This document shows positions 30,767-42,588 of a DNA stretch of 64,000 nucleotides, piece after piece. The translations under genes were made by a program, and so were the position numbers. Under the pieces are notes generated by a model. It saw nothing but the letters and a program-made list of their open reading frames with translations. It ran no database searches and had not been told where the DNA came from. The stretch spans positions 36,249,859-36,313,858 of the forward strand of contig NW_026089622.1 in the NCBI RefSeq assembly GCF_024586455.1, written 5' to 3'. The DNA comes from Bactrocera neohumeralis. Lineage: Eukaryota; Arthropoda; Insecta; Diptera; Tephritidae. How positions within the stretch are numbered: position 1 is the stretch's first letter; each line of letters opens with the position of its first letter.

Positions 30767-31760
30767 TTATATATACTCTCTTAGTTCCTCAACAGAACTT
30801 CGCAGGCCCTTCTCTATACCCATTACTTCCGACTTGGAGATGCTAACTGAGTTCGGTAGACGGATAGAAAGAGAAATGTCCAGATCATCGGAATATACTC
30901 CCGTGGCTACTATACAGTCCTCTTTGAACCCGTCGGTATAGACTGAGATGGTATCTTCCTCCCCCATTTTGCCCCTTCTCCAATCTCGTATAGGACAGGC
31001 CCCACCTGGAAGTATCTTTTGAAATCCAGCATTGGGAGAATATAGTCTGATTTACATATATTATATAGTTCTTCTGATTCCAACCACCCAATTCTTTTAT
31101 TCTTATTGCAGAACATGCTGCTATTTTGTGAAAATAGATTACTATGTGGTAGTTGATGCAGGATCACATTAAGTGCGTCAGTCAGACATGACTTGATTAC
31201 GCCAGTAACACCTGCACATGCTGCTCTTCGTATTCCATTTAATTTTCTGATGTTGTATTGTTTCTTTTGCGCTGGCCACCATACCAGTGTTCCATGCATA
31301 TGTAAGTATAGGTCTAATGACGGCCGTATACATCCACATGATTATACTAGTAGGTCATATAGTCTTTATTTATTATTTTTTTTATATTTATTTTCCATAC
31401 GAGTTTGGAGTCGATCTCCACCCCCAAGTATTTATTAGTGGGGGACAGAGATGGTGTTATACCGTTTAGTACGGGAAGTTTAAACTGGGGGATTTTGGTT
31501 TTGTTAGTGACTAGCATAATTTTTTTATTAGGATTAACACCTAGTTCATTGTTCTTAGCCTATAGGTTTTACATGCGCAGAGCTCTTTCCATAATGACTG
31601 TTGAAAGAAACATGTATGATGCTTTTCCCCTCTACCGGTTATTTGGAGTAGTATTTCGTTCACCGCTACAACCCATAGTAGCGGGGAGAGGACCCCTTCT
31701 TGAGGAGTTCCTCTGCTCACATAACTTGTTGGTGTTGCAGCGCCGTTTGATGATATAATC
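30767..31760 (-). pseudogene. LINE reverse transcriptase and RNase H relic (I/Loa-like)
   Basis: On the minus strand, near 31730, there is the reverse-transcriptase turn GTPQEGVLSPLLW. Near 31480-31400 comes LPVLNGITPSLSPTNKYLGVEID. At 31299 the connection region WWPAQKKQYNIRKLNGIRRAACAGVTG is typical of I, Loa and Jockey LINEs. At 30967 an RNase H start reads ISVYTDGFKED with the first catalytic D. An RNase H points to the I/Loa side. The pieces lie in different frames and both ends are missing. The YADD box was not found intact. Confidence 0.7.
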
Positions 31761-31914
31761 TTCCTATTCTTAAGTATCGATTGTATTCATCTGCATACCA
31801 TGTCGTTTAAGCCACCATGCGTCAAAGAATTAATGATCGTAATGATTGTAATTAAATTTTTCGGGCAAAAGATATTTAAAATATATTTTGCTTAGTTAGT
31901 AGGATTGTACTTCA

Positions 31915-32306
31915 TTACTATGCCAAATTTGAGCGCGATCTGTCAACCAGTTTGTTTACAGTAGCTGCTTAAGACGGTACACCTCAGTAGTGAGTTGCAA
32001 TTTTTACAGTGAATAAAAATATCGAACAAAATTTTTTTCTCAAATTTTATATTTCTAACCAAATTTCGTGTGCGGAATTATTACGAATGTTCGAAAAGGC
32101 TTTTAGTGATTCAAACACACGAGACTACGAGTGGTACAAAGGTGAAGAATATGGTACTTGAAAATCGTCGGGAAGTGCTAGAGAGATGGCAAGAGAGCTC
32201 GACATCTCTCGCGAGTCCGTTTGAATTATTTTGGTTAATATTTTGGGTATGAAATACAATTTTGCTCGACTCGTCCCGAAAAAGCTGACTTTTTTTCAAA
32301 TAGGGT
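31915..32306 (+). pseudogene. mariner transposase relic, N-terminal part
   Basis: A start region ATGCCAAATTTGAGCGCGATC is shared with the deleted mariner at 1622-2143. From about 32055 the text resembles the mariner helix-turn-helix region: FRVRNYYECSKR, KVKNMVLENRRE and then ARLVPKKLTFFQ near 32260. Frames change several times and the catalytic half is absent. Confidence 0.65.
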
Positions 32307-32334
32307 ACGATAGTGGCCGAATTTAAAGCCAACA

Positions 32335-33420
32335 AGTAAGAAAGGGCTAAGTTCGGGTGCCACCGAACATATTATACTCTTCCAACTTGCCGGAATCAAA
32401 GCCAGGGTAATACCTTGCGAAAGATTTGTTAGAAAAACCAAAATCATTAACCATAGTCATTATACAAAATTAGCCGGATGTACAAAATTCCTGGTAATAG
32501 TTACATAGGGGCTATGTCAAGTTTTCGCCCAATTGTATCCATTTTAGGCACAATGATATACTGTTATGAGTAAAATAATTTTCATTGAAATACCTCAAAT
32601 ATCAGCCGATATATCCAGCATAAGGTCAACGGGAATTCCGCAAATCCTTTTATTAGGTATATGAGAGCTCAGGGAAGTATTGACCCAATCCCATCCGTTT
32701 TGGATACACAGAATTACTACAGCAGGAAAAGAATTCTGTTTGAATTACTATTGCATATCTCACACATTGACCGATATTTTCGAAAAAAAGTCAACTATTG
32801 CTACCGGGGTCGAAATATTCGTTCCCTGGCGGCTTGAACAGTTTTTATTGGATTTAAGCAATTTTTGTTCATAAGGTAGATCTCACTATATACATTAATC
32901 GCGCAAAGTTGTATCCCGTTATATTAAATGCTTCTCGATTTGTGTACTGGAAACTGAATGAATCAAGTGAATTTAAAATCGTGGTATATGCGAAGTAGGC
33001 GTGGTTGTTGTCAGATTTCTCCCACTTTCCCAATGTGACATAGAATGCCACGTTCCAAATTTTGTCGAAATCGGTCGGGTCCCGAGATATAGGATTTCAT
33101 TGAAAAGGTGGCGGTGCCACGCCCATCGTCGAATTTTTACACCGCCCCCTAAATTTTTTATCCACAGGTGGCCCCTGCTACTGCGATCCCGTGTGCCAAA
33201 TTACAGTTTTATATCTTAATTTCGTTCTTCGTTATGGCTTTTTATAAATTTTCGGTTAACGACGATTTGTGGGCATGACAGTGGTTCGATTACGCCCATC
33301 TACGAACTAGATTTTTTTTATACTAAGGAACCTGCATACCAAGTTTCATCAAAATATCTCAACTTTTACTCAAGTTACGCCTCCACCGACGGACGGACGA
33401 ACAGTCAACCGGATTTTCTC
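32335..33420 (+). repeat. Dispersed repeat copy 2, main part
   Basis: About 1.09 kb from AAGTAAGAAAGGGCTAAGTTC and CCGAACATATTATACTC through the CGGACGGACGAACAG box near 33395. The order of boxes is the same as in copy 1. It is cut by a gypsy element at about 33420 and resumes at 46125. No coding capacity. Confidence 0.8.
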
Positions 33421-33590
33421 CCAATCCATGAATAATAATTAAATTTTATTTATCAATACAATCATGCGTTTTGACATTTTGTTATCCTTTATACTGTTCT
33501 ATTGAACGTAGTTTTGATATGTCAATAAATCTTCCCATTTCTACATCAACTGCCAAGCAAGTAGCACGTGACCACCATCGCATTACTACA
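33421..33590 (+). repeat. 5' LTR of the CsRn1-like element
   Basis: Aligns with 45949-46124 from ATAATAATTAA to ATTACTACA with many differences. The first bases are altered, so the exact start is uncertain. Confidence 0.75.
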
Positions 33591-33591
33591 T

Positions 33592-33601
33592 TGGTGACCC
33601 C
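33592..33601 (+). promoter_or_regulatory. Primer-binding site (tRNA-Trp)
   Basis: TGGTGACCCC, ten bases complementary to the tRNA-Trp 3' end, one base after the LTR. Confidence 0.7.
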
Positions 33602-33679
33602 AGACAAAAAAAAAAAAATATTTTAATACATTTAAATTGCGAAAATTATCAAAACGAATAGCAACGTGGAACAGCTGCC

Positions 33680-33966
33680 GGCGATGCCTGAGGTTTACTT
33701 TTACTGGCTGGAATTTTGGTTTGAAGCCTCACGTGTTTACACTAATACACTCAAATTCAACATAGTATGTATGTACTTGCTAGCGTACCTTCGGCAAAGT
33801 TACTAGAGATGCGTACTCTTATTGAAGATACATCAGCTACGAACAAATTTAGCTACATTCGTCGTAGAATCATCGAAAATTTCGTAGAGAGTCAACAACG
33901 CCGTCTTCAATGTGTATTGAAAGAGCTTCCACTGGGTGACCGAAGGGTTAGCGATTTGTACAATTA
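33680..33966 (+). pseudogene. Gag relic of the CsRn1-like element
   Basis: About 33695-33765 encodes YFYWLEFWFEASR. After a frame change, 33767-33966 encodes a helical region ending ELPLGDRRVSDLYN. This matches the capsid region of CsRn1-type Gag (PLGDRxPSxLL pattern). A poorly conserved region follows to 34288. Confidence 0.65.
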
Positions 33967-34288
33967 AATTCGACGAACAGCAGGTACCACGCTCAGCGAG
34001 AGCACACTAAATGATATCTGTGTCAGGCTCTTGCCACCGTACGCGCAAGCAGCTATCATCGCCACTAGCGTTCCAATTAGCGACAAAATTAAAATCGCTG
34101 ATTCTATCACAGAATGCTTATCACTGAAGGACGGTTGACAAATTTTTGAGGTTAGATCATAATCGAGTCGCAATCGCAGGGTGAATGAAGTGATATACGA
34201 AACGAAATTGCTGCTCTTTCGAAAACCGTAGGACAGCAAATGCGGAACGTTAAGTCCATCAGACCGCAGCGCAGTAGATCTACGTCAC

Positions 34289-34621
34289 GTGGAAGACACG
34301 GCTAATATCACATCAAAGCCCGGCAAACACTCTGATAATCTGACAGGTAGTCGTCTTTGCTTTTACGACACTTCAGCGAAAATTAGTTTTTTAATAGATT
34401 CAGGAGCGGACATATCCGTCATACCGAGGTCGACGAAATTAGCCAGCGCACGTCCATTACCTTTGTCATTGTTTGCCGCAAATGGCTCTGCCGTACAAAC
34501 AAACGGTGAAGTCATACTTAAGTTAAATTTAAACTTACGTCGTGAATATCTTTGGAAGTTCACAATCGCCGATGTCTCGCAGGATATACTTGGTGCGGAT
34601 TTCTTAAGACATCTGGTGTGA
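34289..34621 (+). pseudogene. Aspartic protease of the CsRn1-like element
   Basis: Open frame with FLIDSGADISVIP holding the catalytic D. It ends with the flap and DILGADFLRHL pattern usual for gypsy proteases. The domain itself reads intact, but it has no working context. Confidence 0.75.
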
Positions 34622-35314
34622 TCGTCGATTTACAAGGTCAACGTCTTGTAGAAAGAAAGACCCTAGTCAAAACGTCGTGTTTAGTAACACAACGTAGACA
34701 CCCAACGAATATATTAACTATAAATTTTACGCAAACTTTTTCGGATATTTTAAAGGAATTCTCTGAGATCACATGTCCGTCACGACTTGGCATATATACG
34801 AACACGTAAGTAGTTCATCATATTTCAACTATTGACCCACCAGTATGCGCGCGACCACTACGCTTATCAATGGAGAAACTCGCAGCTGAACGTGCAGAAT
34901 TTGAACTCCTGATTAATCTCGGTATTTGTCGTCCTTCGAATAGCAGCTGGGCCAGTCCTTTGCATTAAGTTCGCAAAGCTGACGGATCTTGGAGACCCTG
35001 TGGTGATCATAAGTGTTCGAATGCTAATACGTTTCCTGACCGCTACCCGATACCAATCCTTCAAGATTTTTCAACAATTCCAGCAGATAAAATGATATTT
35101 TCGAAAATAGATTTGCAGAAAGCTTTTCATCAGGTGACATTCACCCCGATGATATCTGTAAAACCGCCATTACGACGCCGTTTGGACTTTTTGAATTTAC
35201 TCATATGACGTTCGTATTAAAAAAGGCTACGCAGACGTTCCAGTGTTTAATTAACGAAGTACTTCCTAGGATAGGCTTGGATTATACATTTGCGTATTTA
35301 AATGATGTTTGTAT
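34622..35314 (+). pseudogene. Reverse transcriptase, first part
   Basis: Linker at 34622-34806, then RPLRLSMEKLAAERAEFE, a stop near 34965, VRKADGSWRPCGDHK, then KIDLQKAFHQV near 35110. At about 35280-35305 AYLNDV occupies the YxDD position, so a catalytic D has become N. The hAT insertion cuts the frame at 35314. Confidence 0.75.
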
Positions 35315-35638
35315 CAGTGATCTGCAGTGAATACTTGGCTTATGAATACACTCTCATATTCATGAATCACCCCCAATATTCACTCACACTTGCTCTCACT
35401 AAAAATATTATCTTCTCACAATCACATGGCTTGCTTGTGTAATAATGAGTGTGAATATGTCTCACAATCACTTATCGCTCACACTTGGCTTGGCTTGCTT
35501 CTCTGTATACAATTGTTTGAGCTATTCGTTGCTTACCATTAGATGAGTTGAAAGGCTCATGAATACATTCACTAATAAGTGGCTCATTGTTTATTCATGA
35601 ATACATTCACAAATTCCGTGCCTATTCAAAATATATTT

Positions 35639-36063
35639 TATACCTACGCGGAGGGGTTTTAAAAGGAACGAAACGCGCGATTGTAGTGACGTCAAAACTG
35701 AAACTTCTTTGTTTATTATCCTTTTATTGAATTATTTTCTTAAGCTTTATCTTACATTCTAGAAATTGGAGAGCATAGGTAGATGAGTCCCTGAAGTTTA
35801 TACCTACGCGGAGGGGTTCTAAAAGGAACGAGTGAGTCTATTGACTTCGTAAAAACTACAAAACTGAAACTTATTTGTTTCTTATCCTTTTATTCAATTA
35901 TTTCTTAAGCCTAAATGCAAAGCTTTATCTTACATTTTAGAAAATGAAGAGCTTAGGTAGATGAGTCCCTGAAGTTTATACCTACGCGGAGGGGTTTTAA
36001 AAGGAACGGGTGAGTTTATTGACTTCGTAAAAACTACAAAACTGAAACTTCTTTGTTTCTTAT
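35639..36063 (+). repeat. Tandem repeat inside the hAT element
   Basis: Units of about 160 and 178 bp, each starting TACCTACGCGGAGGGG (35641, 35801, 35979), with the third copy partial. Units share GATGAGTCCCTGAAGTT and AAAAGGAACG. Confidence 0.9.
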
Positions 36064-36152
36064 CACAAATTCCATCTTCACCAATTACTTCAACATCAAA
36101 TACGTCTTCACCTGCAAATGACCTGAACTTCTTTTTTCCAAATATTTCAAAC

Positions 36153-36440
36153 ATGGGCGCGCAGGAACGTATCGAATCATCTTCGATAGATCGATATTTT
36201 ACAGAAAGAATACAATTTGATAACGACTTTGACGCAATTCAATGGTGGAAGCAACATAAAGCTAACTTTCCAAGCATATCAAAACTTGCACTTAAAATAT
36301 TAACTATACCTGCAAGTAGTGCGGCGTCTGAACGTGTATTTTCCTTGGCAGGCAATTTAATAACTGATAAAAGAAATCGACTTGCACCCAAAACCGTAGA
36401 TAAAATAATATTCCTGAATTCAATATTTAAGACTAACTAA
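36153..36440 (+). pseudogene. hAT transposase C-terminal dimerisation domain
   Basis: 95 residues open from ATG. WWKQHKANFPSISKLALKILTIPASSAASERVFSLAG is the conserved hAT C-terminal motif, followed by RNRLAPKTVDKIIFLN. In intact enzymes this region drives oligomerisation and carries part of the catalytic fold. The BED finger and the D, D catalytic part are missing, so it is a fragment although the frame itself is clean. Confidence 0.85.
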
Positions 36441-37263
36441 TATGGCAATAAGACCTTAGAAACTTAAAAAACAAAAATATACAATGATATTGAGAAGTAA
36501 TTTTGTGCAATACCTCAATCTTAATATATATTTAGAAGCTATACTTATAATATATACTTGTATCTTTGGAGTTGAATCTTATGTATGTACATAAATCTTG
36601 AAGTAAATTTTATGCTTATTATTTTTATTTTTTACCGAAATTAACTGAAGTTTGTTATTTAGTTTTTTGATAATAATTCATGTAATTTTTATACCATTAA
36701 ACTGACGTGATTTTTATTTTTAATTTTAATTCCATTGAAAGGAACTGAATTATCATTTTATAAAATAAAATGTAATATTATAAGTGATAACATAATAATG
36801 AGAAAATTAACACAAAATATGAAAATCCAGTTTTTTTATTTCATTATATCTAGTCATTATTAGAACCAGTTACAAAATCCTTGTTGTTATACAATAATAT
36901 AATAGTAACTCTTACTAATTTCGTAATGGATTTCTTAGCCTTTGGTTCATATCGTTACGGCTCAAGTGGCTTGCGCACAATTAAGCTTCTTCGTATATTC
37001 ACAAGTGTTTTGTATTCATGAATGTCAGAGAATCCTTTAGCAAAGATTCATAAGTATTGTGAGCTTATAAGCAAACACTTGTGAATATATGCTTCATACA
37101 AGCTAAGCAGCTCACAAGCCAAAACTCTCTCTCTCATAATTGTAAGTGAGCAGTATTCACACTTATACTCATTCCGTGAATAATTTGCTTGCTTCATACT
37201 CAATTTTTCGCAAGTGGCTCAAAGTTGTGTTTAACTCATTCACTGCAGATCACTGGTTTGTAT

Positions 37264-37890
37264 CGCATCAAAATCGATTGATGAACGCAAACAAAATCAT
37301 CATATTGTATTTAACCGTTTTCGAGATTATTATTTAACGATCAATGTTGCCAAATCGCAATTCGGAGTATGTCAACTCGATATTTAGGTCATTCAATTAC
37401 GAAAGACGGTATTCACCCATTGCCAAGACGCGTCGAAGCACTAACAAACATGAAACCGTCCAAGATTTCAAAAGAGCTTAAACGTTTTTTGGCAATGCTC
37501 AACTTTTATCGGAGATTTCTTCCAAATGCCTTAGAGTTGCAAGGTCCTCTATTCGCCATGATTTCTGGAAATAAGAACAACGACAGAACCAACTTTAGTT
37601 GGAATCAAAATACTAAACGCCATTTTGAGGCTGCGAAAGCCCAACTAGCAAACTGTGTTTTGCTTATCCACTACCTGATGTAGAACTTTCATCGTAGGTA
37701 GTGCATACGATTTTTCAGATGGAGCAGTTTTAAATCAAAAGTAGATGGCAAACTTCAACCATTAGGATTTTTCTTAAGAAAGTTTTCATCAGCTAAAATG
37801 TGATACAGTACGTATGACCGTGAGTTGGCCGCGCTATACAGCGCCGTTCGTCATTTTCATTACATGTTAGAAGGTCGTAACTGCTCCATT
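37264..37890 (+). pseudogene. Reverse transcriptase thumb and RNase H start
   Basis: Continues the CsRn1-like pol after the hAT insertion: STRYLGHSITKDGI, FLAMLNFYRRFLPNA (thumb), then RNase H text with FSDGAVLNQ and YDRELAALYSAVRHFHYMLEGRN. The RTE element begins at 37891. Confidence 0.8.
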
Positions 37891-40800
37891 CTTCTTCTTA
37901 ATTGGCGTAGAAACCGCTTAAGCGATTATAGCCGAGTTAACAACAGCGCGCCAGTCGTTTCTTCTTTTCGCTACGTGGCGCCAATTGGATATTCCAAGCG
38001 AAGCCAGGTCCTTCTGAACTTGGTCCTTCCAACGGAGTGGAGGTCTTCCTCTTCCTCTGCTTCCCCCGGCGGGTACTGCGTCGAACACTTTCAGGGCTGA
38101 AGTGTTTTCGTCCATCCGGACAACATGACCTAGCCAGCGTAGCAGAACTTTTCTCTCGAAAACTCGCAACGTCGACTCATCCGTTGTTGACATCGTCCAA
38201 GACTCTGTACCATACAGCAGAACGGGAATTATGAGTGACTTATAGAGTTTGGTTTTTGTTTGTCGAGAGAGGTCTTTGCTTCTCAATTGCCTACTCAGTC
38301 CGAAGTAGCACCTGTTGGCAAAAGTTATCCTGCGTTGGATTTCTAGGCTGACATTGTTGGTGGTGTTTACGCTGGTTCCAAGATAGACGAAATTATCTAC
38401 GACTTCAAAGTTATGACTGTCAACAGTGACGTGAGTGCCAAGTCGCGAGTGCGACGACTGTTTGTTTGATGACAGGAGATATTTCGTCTTGCCCTCGTTC
38501 ACCGCCAGACCCATTTTCTGTGCTTCCTTGTCCAGCCTGGAGAAAGCAGAACTAACGGCGCGGGTGTTGAGGCCGATGATATCAATATCATCGGCATACG
38601 CCAGCAGCTGTACACTCTTATAGAAGATGGTACCTTCTCTATTTAGTTCTGCGGCTCGAACTATTTTCTCCAAAAGCAGGTTGAAAAAGTCGCACGATAG
38701 GGAATCGCCTTGTCTGAAACCTCGTTTGGTATCGAACGGCTCGGAGAGGTCCTTCCCGATCACAGCCGTATTAGTTTTGCGGGAATACCAAATTCAGACA
38801 TCGCGGCATAAAGGCAGCTCCTTTTCGTGCTGTCGAAAGCAGCTTTGAAATCGACGAAGAGGTGGTGTGTGTCGATTCTCCTTTCACGGGTCTTTTCCAA
38901 GATTTGGCGCATGGTGAATATCTGGTCGGTTGTTGATTTGCCAGGTCTAAAGCCACACTGATAAGGTCCAATCAGTTTGTTGACGGTGGGCTTTAATCTT
39001 TCACACAATACGCTCGATAGAACCTTATATGCAATATTGAGGAGGCTAATCCCACGGTAGTTGGCGCAGATTGTGGGGTCTCCTTTTTTATGGATTGGGC
39101 ATAGCACACTTAAATTCCAATCGTTGGGCATGCTTTCGTCCGACCATATTTTACAAAGAAGCTGATGCATGCACCTTATCAGTTCTTCGCCGCCGTGTTT
39201 GAATAGCTCGGCCGGCAATCCGTCGGCCCCTGCCACTTTGTTGTTCTTCAAGCGGGCAATTGCTATTCGAACTTCTTCATGGTCGTGTAATGGAACGTCT
39301 GCTCCATCGTCATCGATTGGGGAATCGGGTTCTCCTTCTCCTGGTGTTGTGCGTTCACTGCCATTCAGCAGGCTGGAGAAGTGTTCCCTCCATAATTTAA
39401 GTATGCTCTGGGCATCAGTGACTAGATCACCTTTGGGGGTTCTACAAGAGTACGCTCCGGTCTTGAAACCTTCCGTAAGCCGCCTCATTTTTTCGTAGAA
39501 TTTTCGAGCATTACCCCTGTCGGCCAGCTTATCAAGCTCTTCGTACTCACGCATTTCGGCCTCTTTCTTTTTCTGTCTGCAAATGCGTCTCGCTTCTCTC
39601 TTCAACTTTCGGTATCTATCCCATCCCGCACGTGTTGTGGTCGATCGTAACGTTGCGAGGTAGGCAGCCTGTTTTCTCTCCGCTGCGACAGGGCGCTCCT
39701 CGTCGTACCAGCTGTTCTTTTGCATTTTCCGAAAACCAATGGCTTCGGTTGCAGCTGTACGTAAGGAATTTGAAATGCCGGCCCACAGTTCCCTCATACC
39801 GACTTGTTGACGAGTGCTGTCAGAGAGCAGGAGTGCAAGCCGAGTAGAAAATCGTTCGGCTGTCTGTTGTGATTGCAGCTTCTCGACGTCGAACCTTCCT
39901 TGTGTTTGGTGGCGCGCGTTTTTTGCTGCACAGAGGCGGGTGCGAATCTTAGCTGCAACAAGATAGTGGTCCGAGTCGATGTTAGGACCTCGGAGCGCAC
40001 GCACATCTAAAACACTGGAGACGTGTCTTCCATCTATCACAACATGATCGATCTTGTTGGTAGTTTTTCGATCCGGAGACAGCCAGGTAGGTTGATGAAT
40101 CTTCTTATGCTGGAATCTAGTACTACAAATAACCATATTTCGGGCCCCGGCGAAGTCAATCAGCCTCAACCCATTAGGGGATGTTTCGTCGTGGAGGCCG
40201 AATTTACCGACCGTAGTGCCAAAGACACCTTCTTTGCCCACCCGGGCGTTAAATTCGCCAAGCACGATTTTGACATCGTGGCGGGGGCAGCTCTCATAAG
40301 CGCGCTCCAAGCACTCATAAAAGGCATCTTTGGTCACATCGTCCTTCTCTTCCGTCGGGGCGTGGGTGCAGATCAGCGATATGTTGAAGAACCTCGCTTT
40401 GATGCGGATTGTGGCTAGACGTTCATTCACCGCAGTGAATGATAGTACTCGGCGACGGAGTCTCTCTCCCACCACGAATCCTACACCAAACTTGCGCTCC
40501 TTTATATGGCCACTGTAGTAAATGTCACAAGGACCTACTCTCTGTCCTTGTCCCGTCAACCAGCTGGGCAGCGGCATCTTCCCAATTAAGGGACCGGTGC
40601 ATGCCCTCAATTCGTAGTCCTTATTTCGTTTGCCATGGTCGTCATCAAAAGGGGGGTCTCTCGTCCGAGGCTGTTTAAACGTTTTCATTGGTATTGTTTT
40701 TTTACGTGGCGGGTCCCAAGCCCAGCGCACAACCCTTGTAGGGAATGTTTCGCCTTCTCACTTTAGCTCGCCTTCGAACGGATGTTCTTAGGCTACCCAG

Positions 40801-40938
40801 AGGATACTTGGTCAAAGACCGGAAGTAGTGAGCTGCTTGAGCCATGTGTAAAAGAATCATTTCTGGCCACTCCCAAGTGAATGGCGATCAGAGAACTTTT
40901 CTCACTTGCGTGAACTTCTGCACATGACTCCATCCTCC
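37891..40938 (-). mobile_element. RTE-clade LINE (copy C), nearly full length
   Basis: 3048 bp, with the shared 5' end at 40938 and the shared 3' end (AATTAAGAAGAAG on the minus strand) at 37891. It interrupts the RNase H of the CsRn1-like element. The frame at 40730-38760 (656 residues) covers endonuclease and most of reverse transcriptase. After a small deletion at about 38760 the frame at 38763-37918 (281 residues) finishes it, with YADDIDIIG near 38590. The start of the endonuclease (around the WNVRSL block) has a deletion of about 65 bp near 40560-40600. The target duplication is unclear; CCATT occurs at both junctions but not flush. Confidence 0.9.
38760..40730 (-). pseudogene. RTE endonuclease/reverse transcriptase of copy C
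   Basis: 656 open residues. The endonuclease part has SLICTHAPTEEKDD, VLGEFNARVG and IDSDHYLVAAK, which hold the APE-type catalytic residues. Then a linker region, then reverse transcriptase blocks: KKGDPTICANYRGISLLN, QCGFRPGKSTTDQIF and HLFVDFKAAFDS (first catalytic D). The chain ends at PAKLIRL, where about 40 bp present in copies B and D are missing, so YADD falls in the next frame. The missing N-terminal endonuclease block means it is inactive even if the frame were intact. Confidence 0.85.
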
Positions 40939-42029
40939 GACCATTTACCATTACACCGACCAAAAGCCACTTATATTCGCATTCCGACAACAACTGCATA
41001 AGGCTTCAGATCGTCAAGTTAGACAATTGGATTTCATATCGCAAATCACTACTGATATCCGACATGTTCAAGCTAAATGTAACCGCTGATCTATTATCGC
41101 GAATTCATTCACTTAAGACCGCCATTATTGACTACGACGCCGTCGCCGTAGACCAAACAACGATGAAGAGCTACTAGCACACCTAAATGGCAGGATTCGA
41201 CACTCACTAAAATGAAAATCTTTTATGTTACCTCCAAGTACTAAAAAGGTTTTTTGTGATATATCCACAGGACGAATTCGTCCCTTTGTAACATCAAAAT
41301 TTTCTTCGGGCTACACACAATTTGTCGCACCTCGGCACGCGCGCTACTATAAAGATGATGGTCAACAGATTCGTTCGGCCAGGCATTGCAAAAGATACTA
41401 GATCTTTTGCTAGATGTTGCATACAGTGCCAACAATGTAAAGTTATTTAACACAACAAAAGCTTATTTCAACGCAGAATAAATCCCAGTAGCCGATTCTT
41501 ACATTTGCATATTGACATTGTCGGTCCGTTTCCAATATCGGATGGCAACCGATATTGCTTAACCATAATCGATCAGATTTACACAATGGCCAGATGCCAT
41601 TCCGATTCCCAACCTGACAGCTCCAGTTGTAGCAAAGGCCTTGCTAACCGGCTGGATTTCCCGTTTTGGAGTACCCATCGACATAACGTTGGATCTCGGT
41701 CGTCAATTCGAAAATGCCATATTTAAACAATTGCTAAACTATTTGGGAGTGACCCATTTAAAAACAACGCCGTATCATCCACAATGTAATGGACTAATAG
41801 AACGATGGCACATTAAAGTCTGCCATTTTATGTCATTAAGTCGATCAGTGGACGACCTATTTACCTCTTATACTACTTGCACTGCGTTCAACATATAAAG
41901 TCTACTCCTTCTGAATTGGTATATGGAACATCATTACGATTACCTTCTGAGCTTTTCATCAAACAACCCAGCAACTAGAGCCAGACAGAAATCTTAGTGG
42001 AGCTACGTCGTATCATGCGAGACCTGCGT
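40939..42029 (+). pseudogene. RNase H end and integrase of the CsRn1-like element
   Basis: Resumes with TDQKPLIFAFRQQLHKASDRQVRQLDFI, the end of RNase H. After spacer stops comes an integrase finger (CCIQCQQCK near 41415) and the core: HIDIVGPFP with the first D near 41512, a frameshift near 41640, then ITLDLGRQFENAIF (D) and PQCNGLIERWH (E) at 41690-41815. The text breaks off at 42029 in MRDLR and continues at 45704. Confidence 0.8.
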
Positions 42030-42588
42030 TAGGGTGGGTCGATTCCGGACTTTTTTCGATTCGGCATTTCTAAAAGTGCGGAAAAGTTGCCTTAGTACTT
42101 CCTGATTCCAATGCAACTTTTTGTTTTGAGATCGGATTGCATCTTCAACCCCAACTCCGGCCTTGAAATTTCGGAAATTCGCCTAAAATCGTGAAATTGT
42201 CTACCTAGCGCCTGAAATACGCATCTCATGGCAAAATGTATAAAACAAAAGTTATCTGTCACGTCATTTGCTACCAAAAAGATATAAATGATCATGGCCG
42301 TAGGACGAACCGTTCCCGAGATACGAGCGAAAAGGCGGCGCTCCACAGCGCAAGGTGAAAATTGTTGCAGCTCTCAGCTAACCCGTATTGGTCTCTCAGA
42401 ACCCACCGGGTGGAGGTGGCTGCTCTTCGGGTTCCTCCCAAGCCCAACCCAACCAACCAACCATATGTCAGGCTTGTTTTAGTCTGAATCTGTGTCAAAT
42501 TTATTGATAAAATTAGATTTTGTACTAAACTTTGGCACCTATTGCCTAGATTGACTGCCAAGGTGTGAGAGGCGAATTCACTAAATTT

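Larger units (their letters stand above)
35315..37255 (+). mobile_element. hAT transposon, 1941 bp, internally deleted
   Basis: Terminal inverted repeats CAGTGATCTGCAGTGAAT at 35315 and mirrored at 37255, with a perfect 8-bp target duplication GTTTGTAT (35307-35314, 37256-37263). It keeps only the C-terminal dimerisation part of the transposase. Both sub-ends are rich in short ATTCAC and CTTGTGAG words, as expected of transposase binding sites. Confidence 0.9.

Noticed and set aside
38037..40678. Many plus-strand frames of 60-130 residues over RTE copies
   Set aside because: Same shadows recur at the equivalent place in every RTE copy, antisense to endonuclease and reverse transcriptase.
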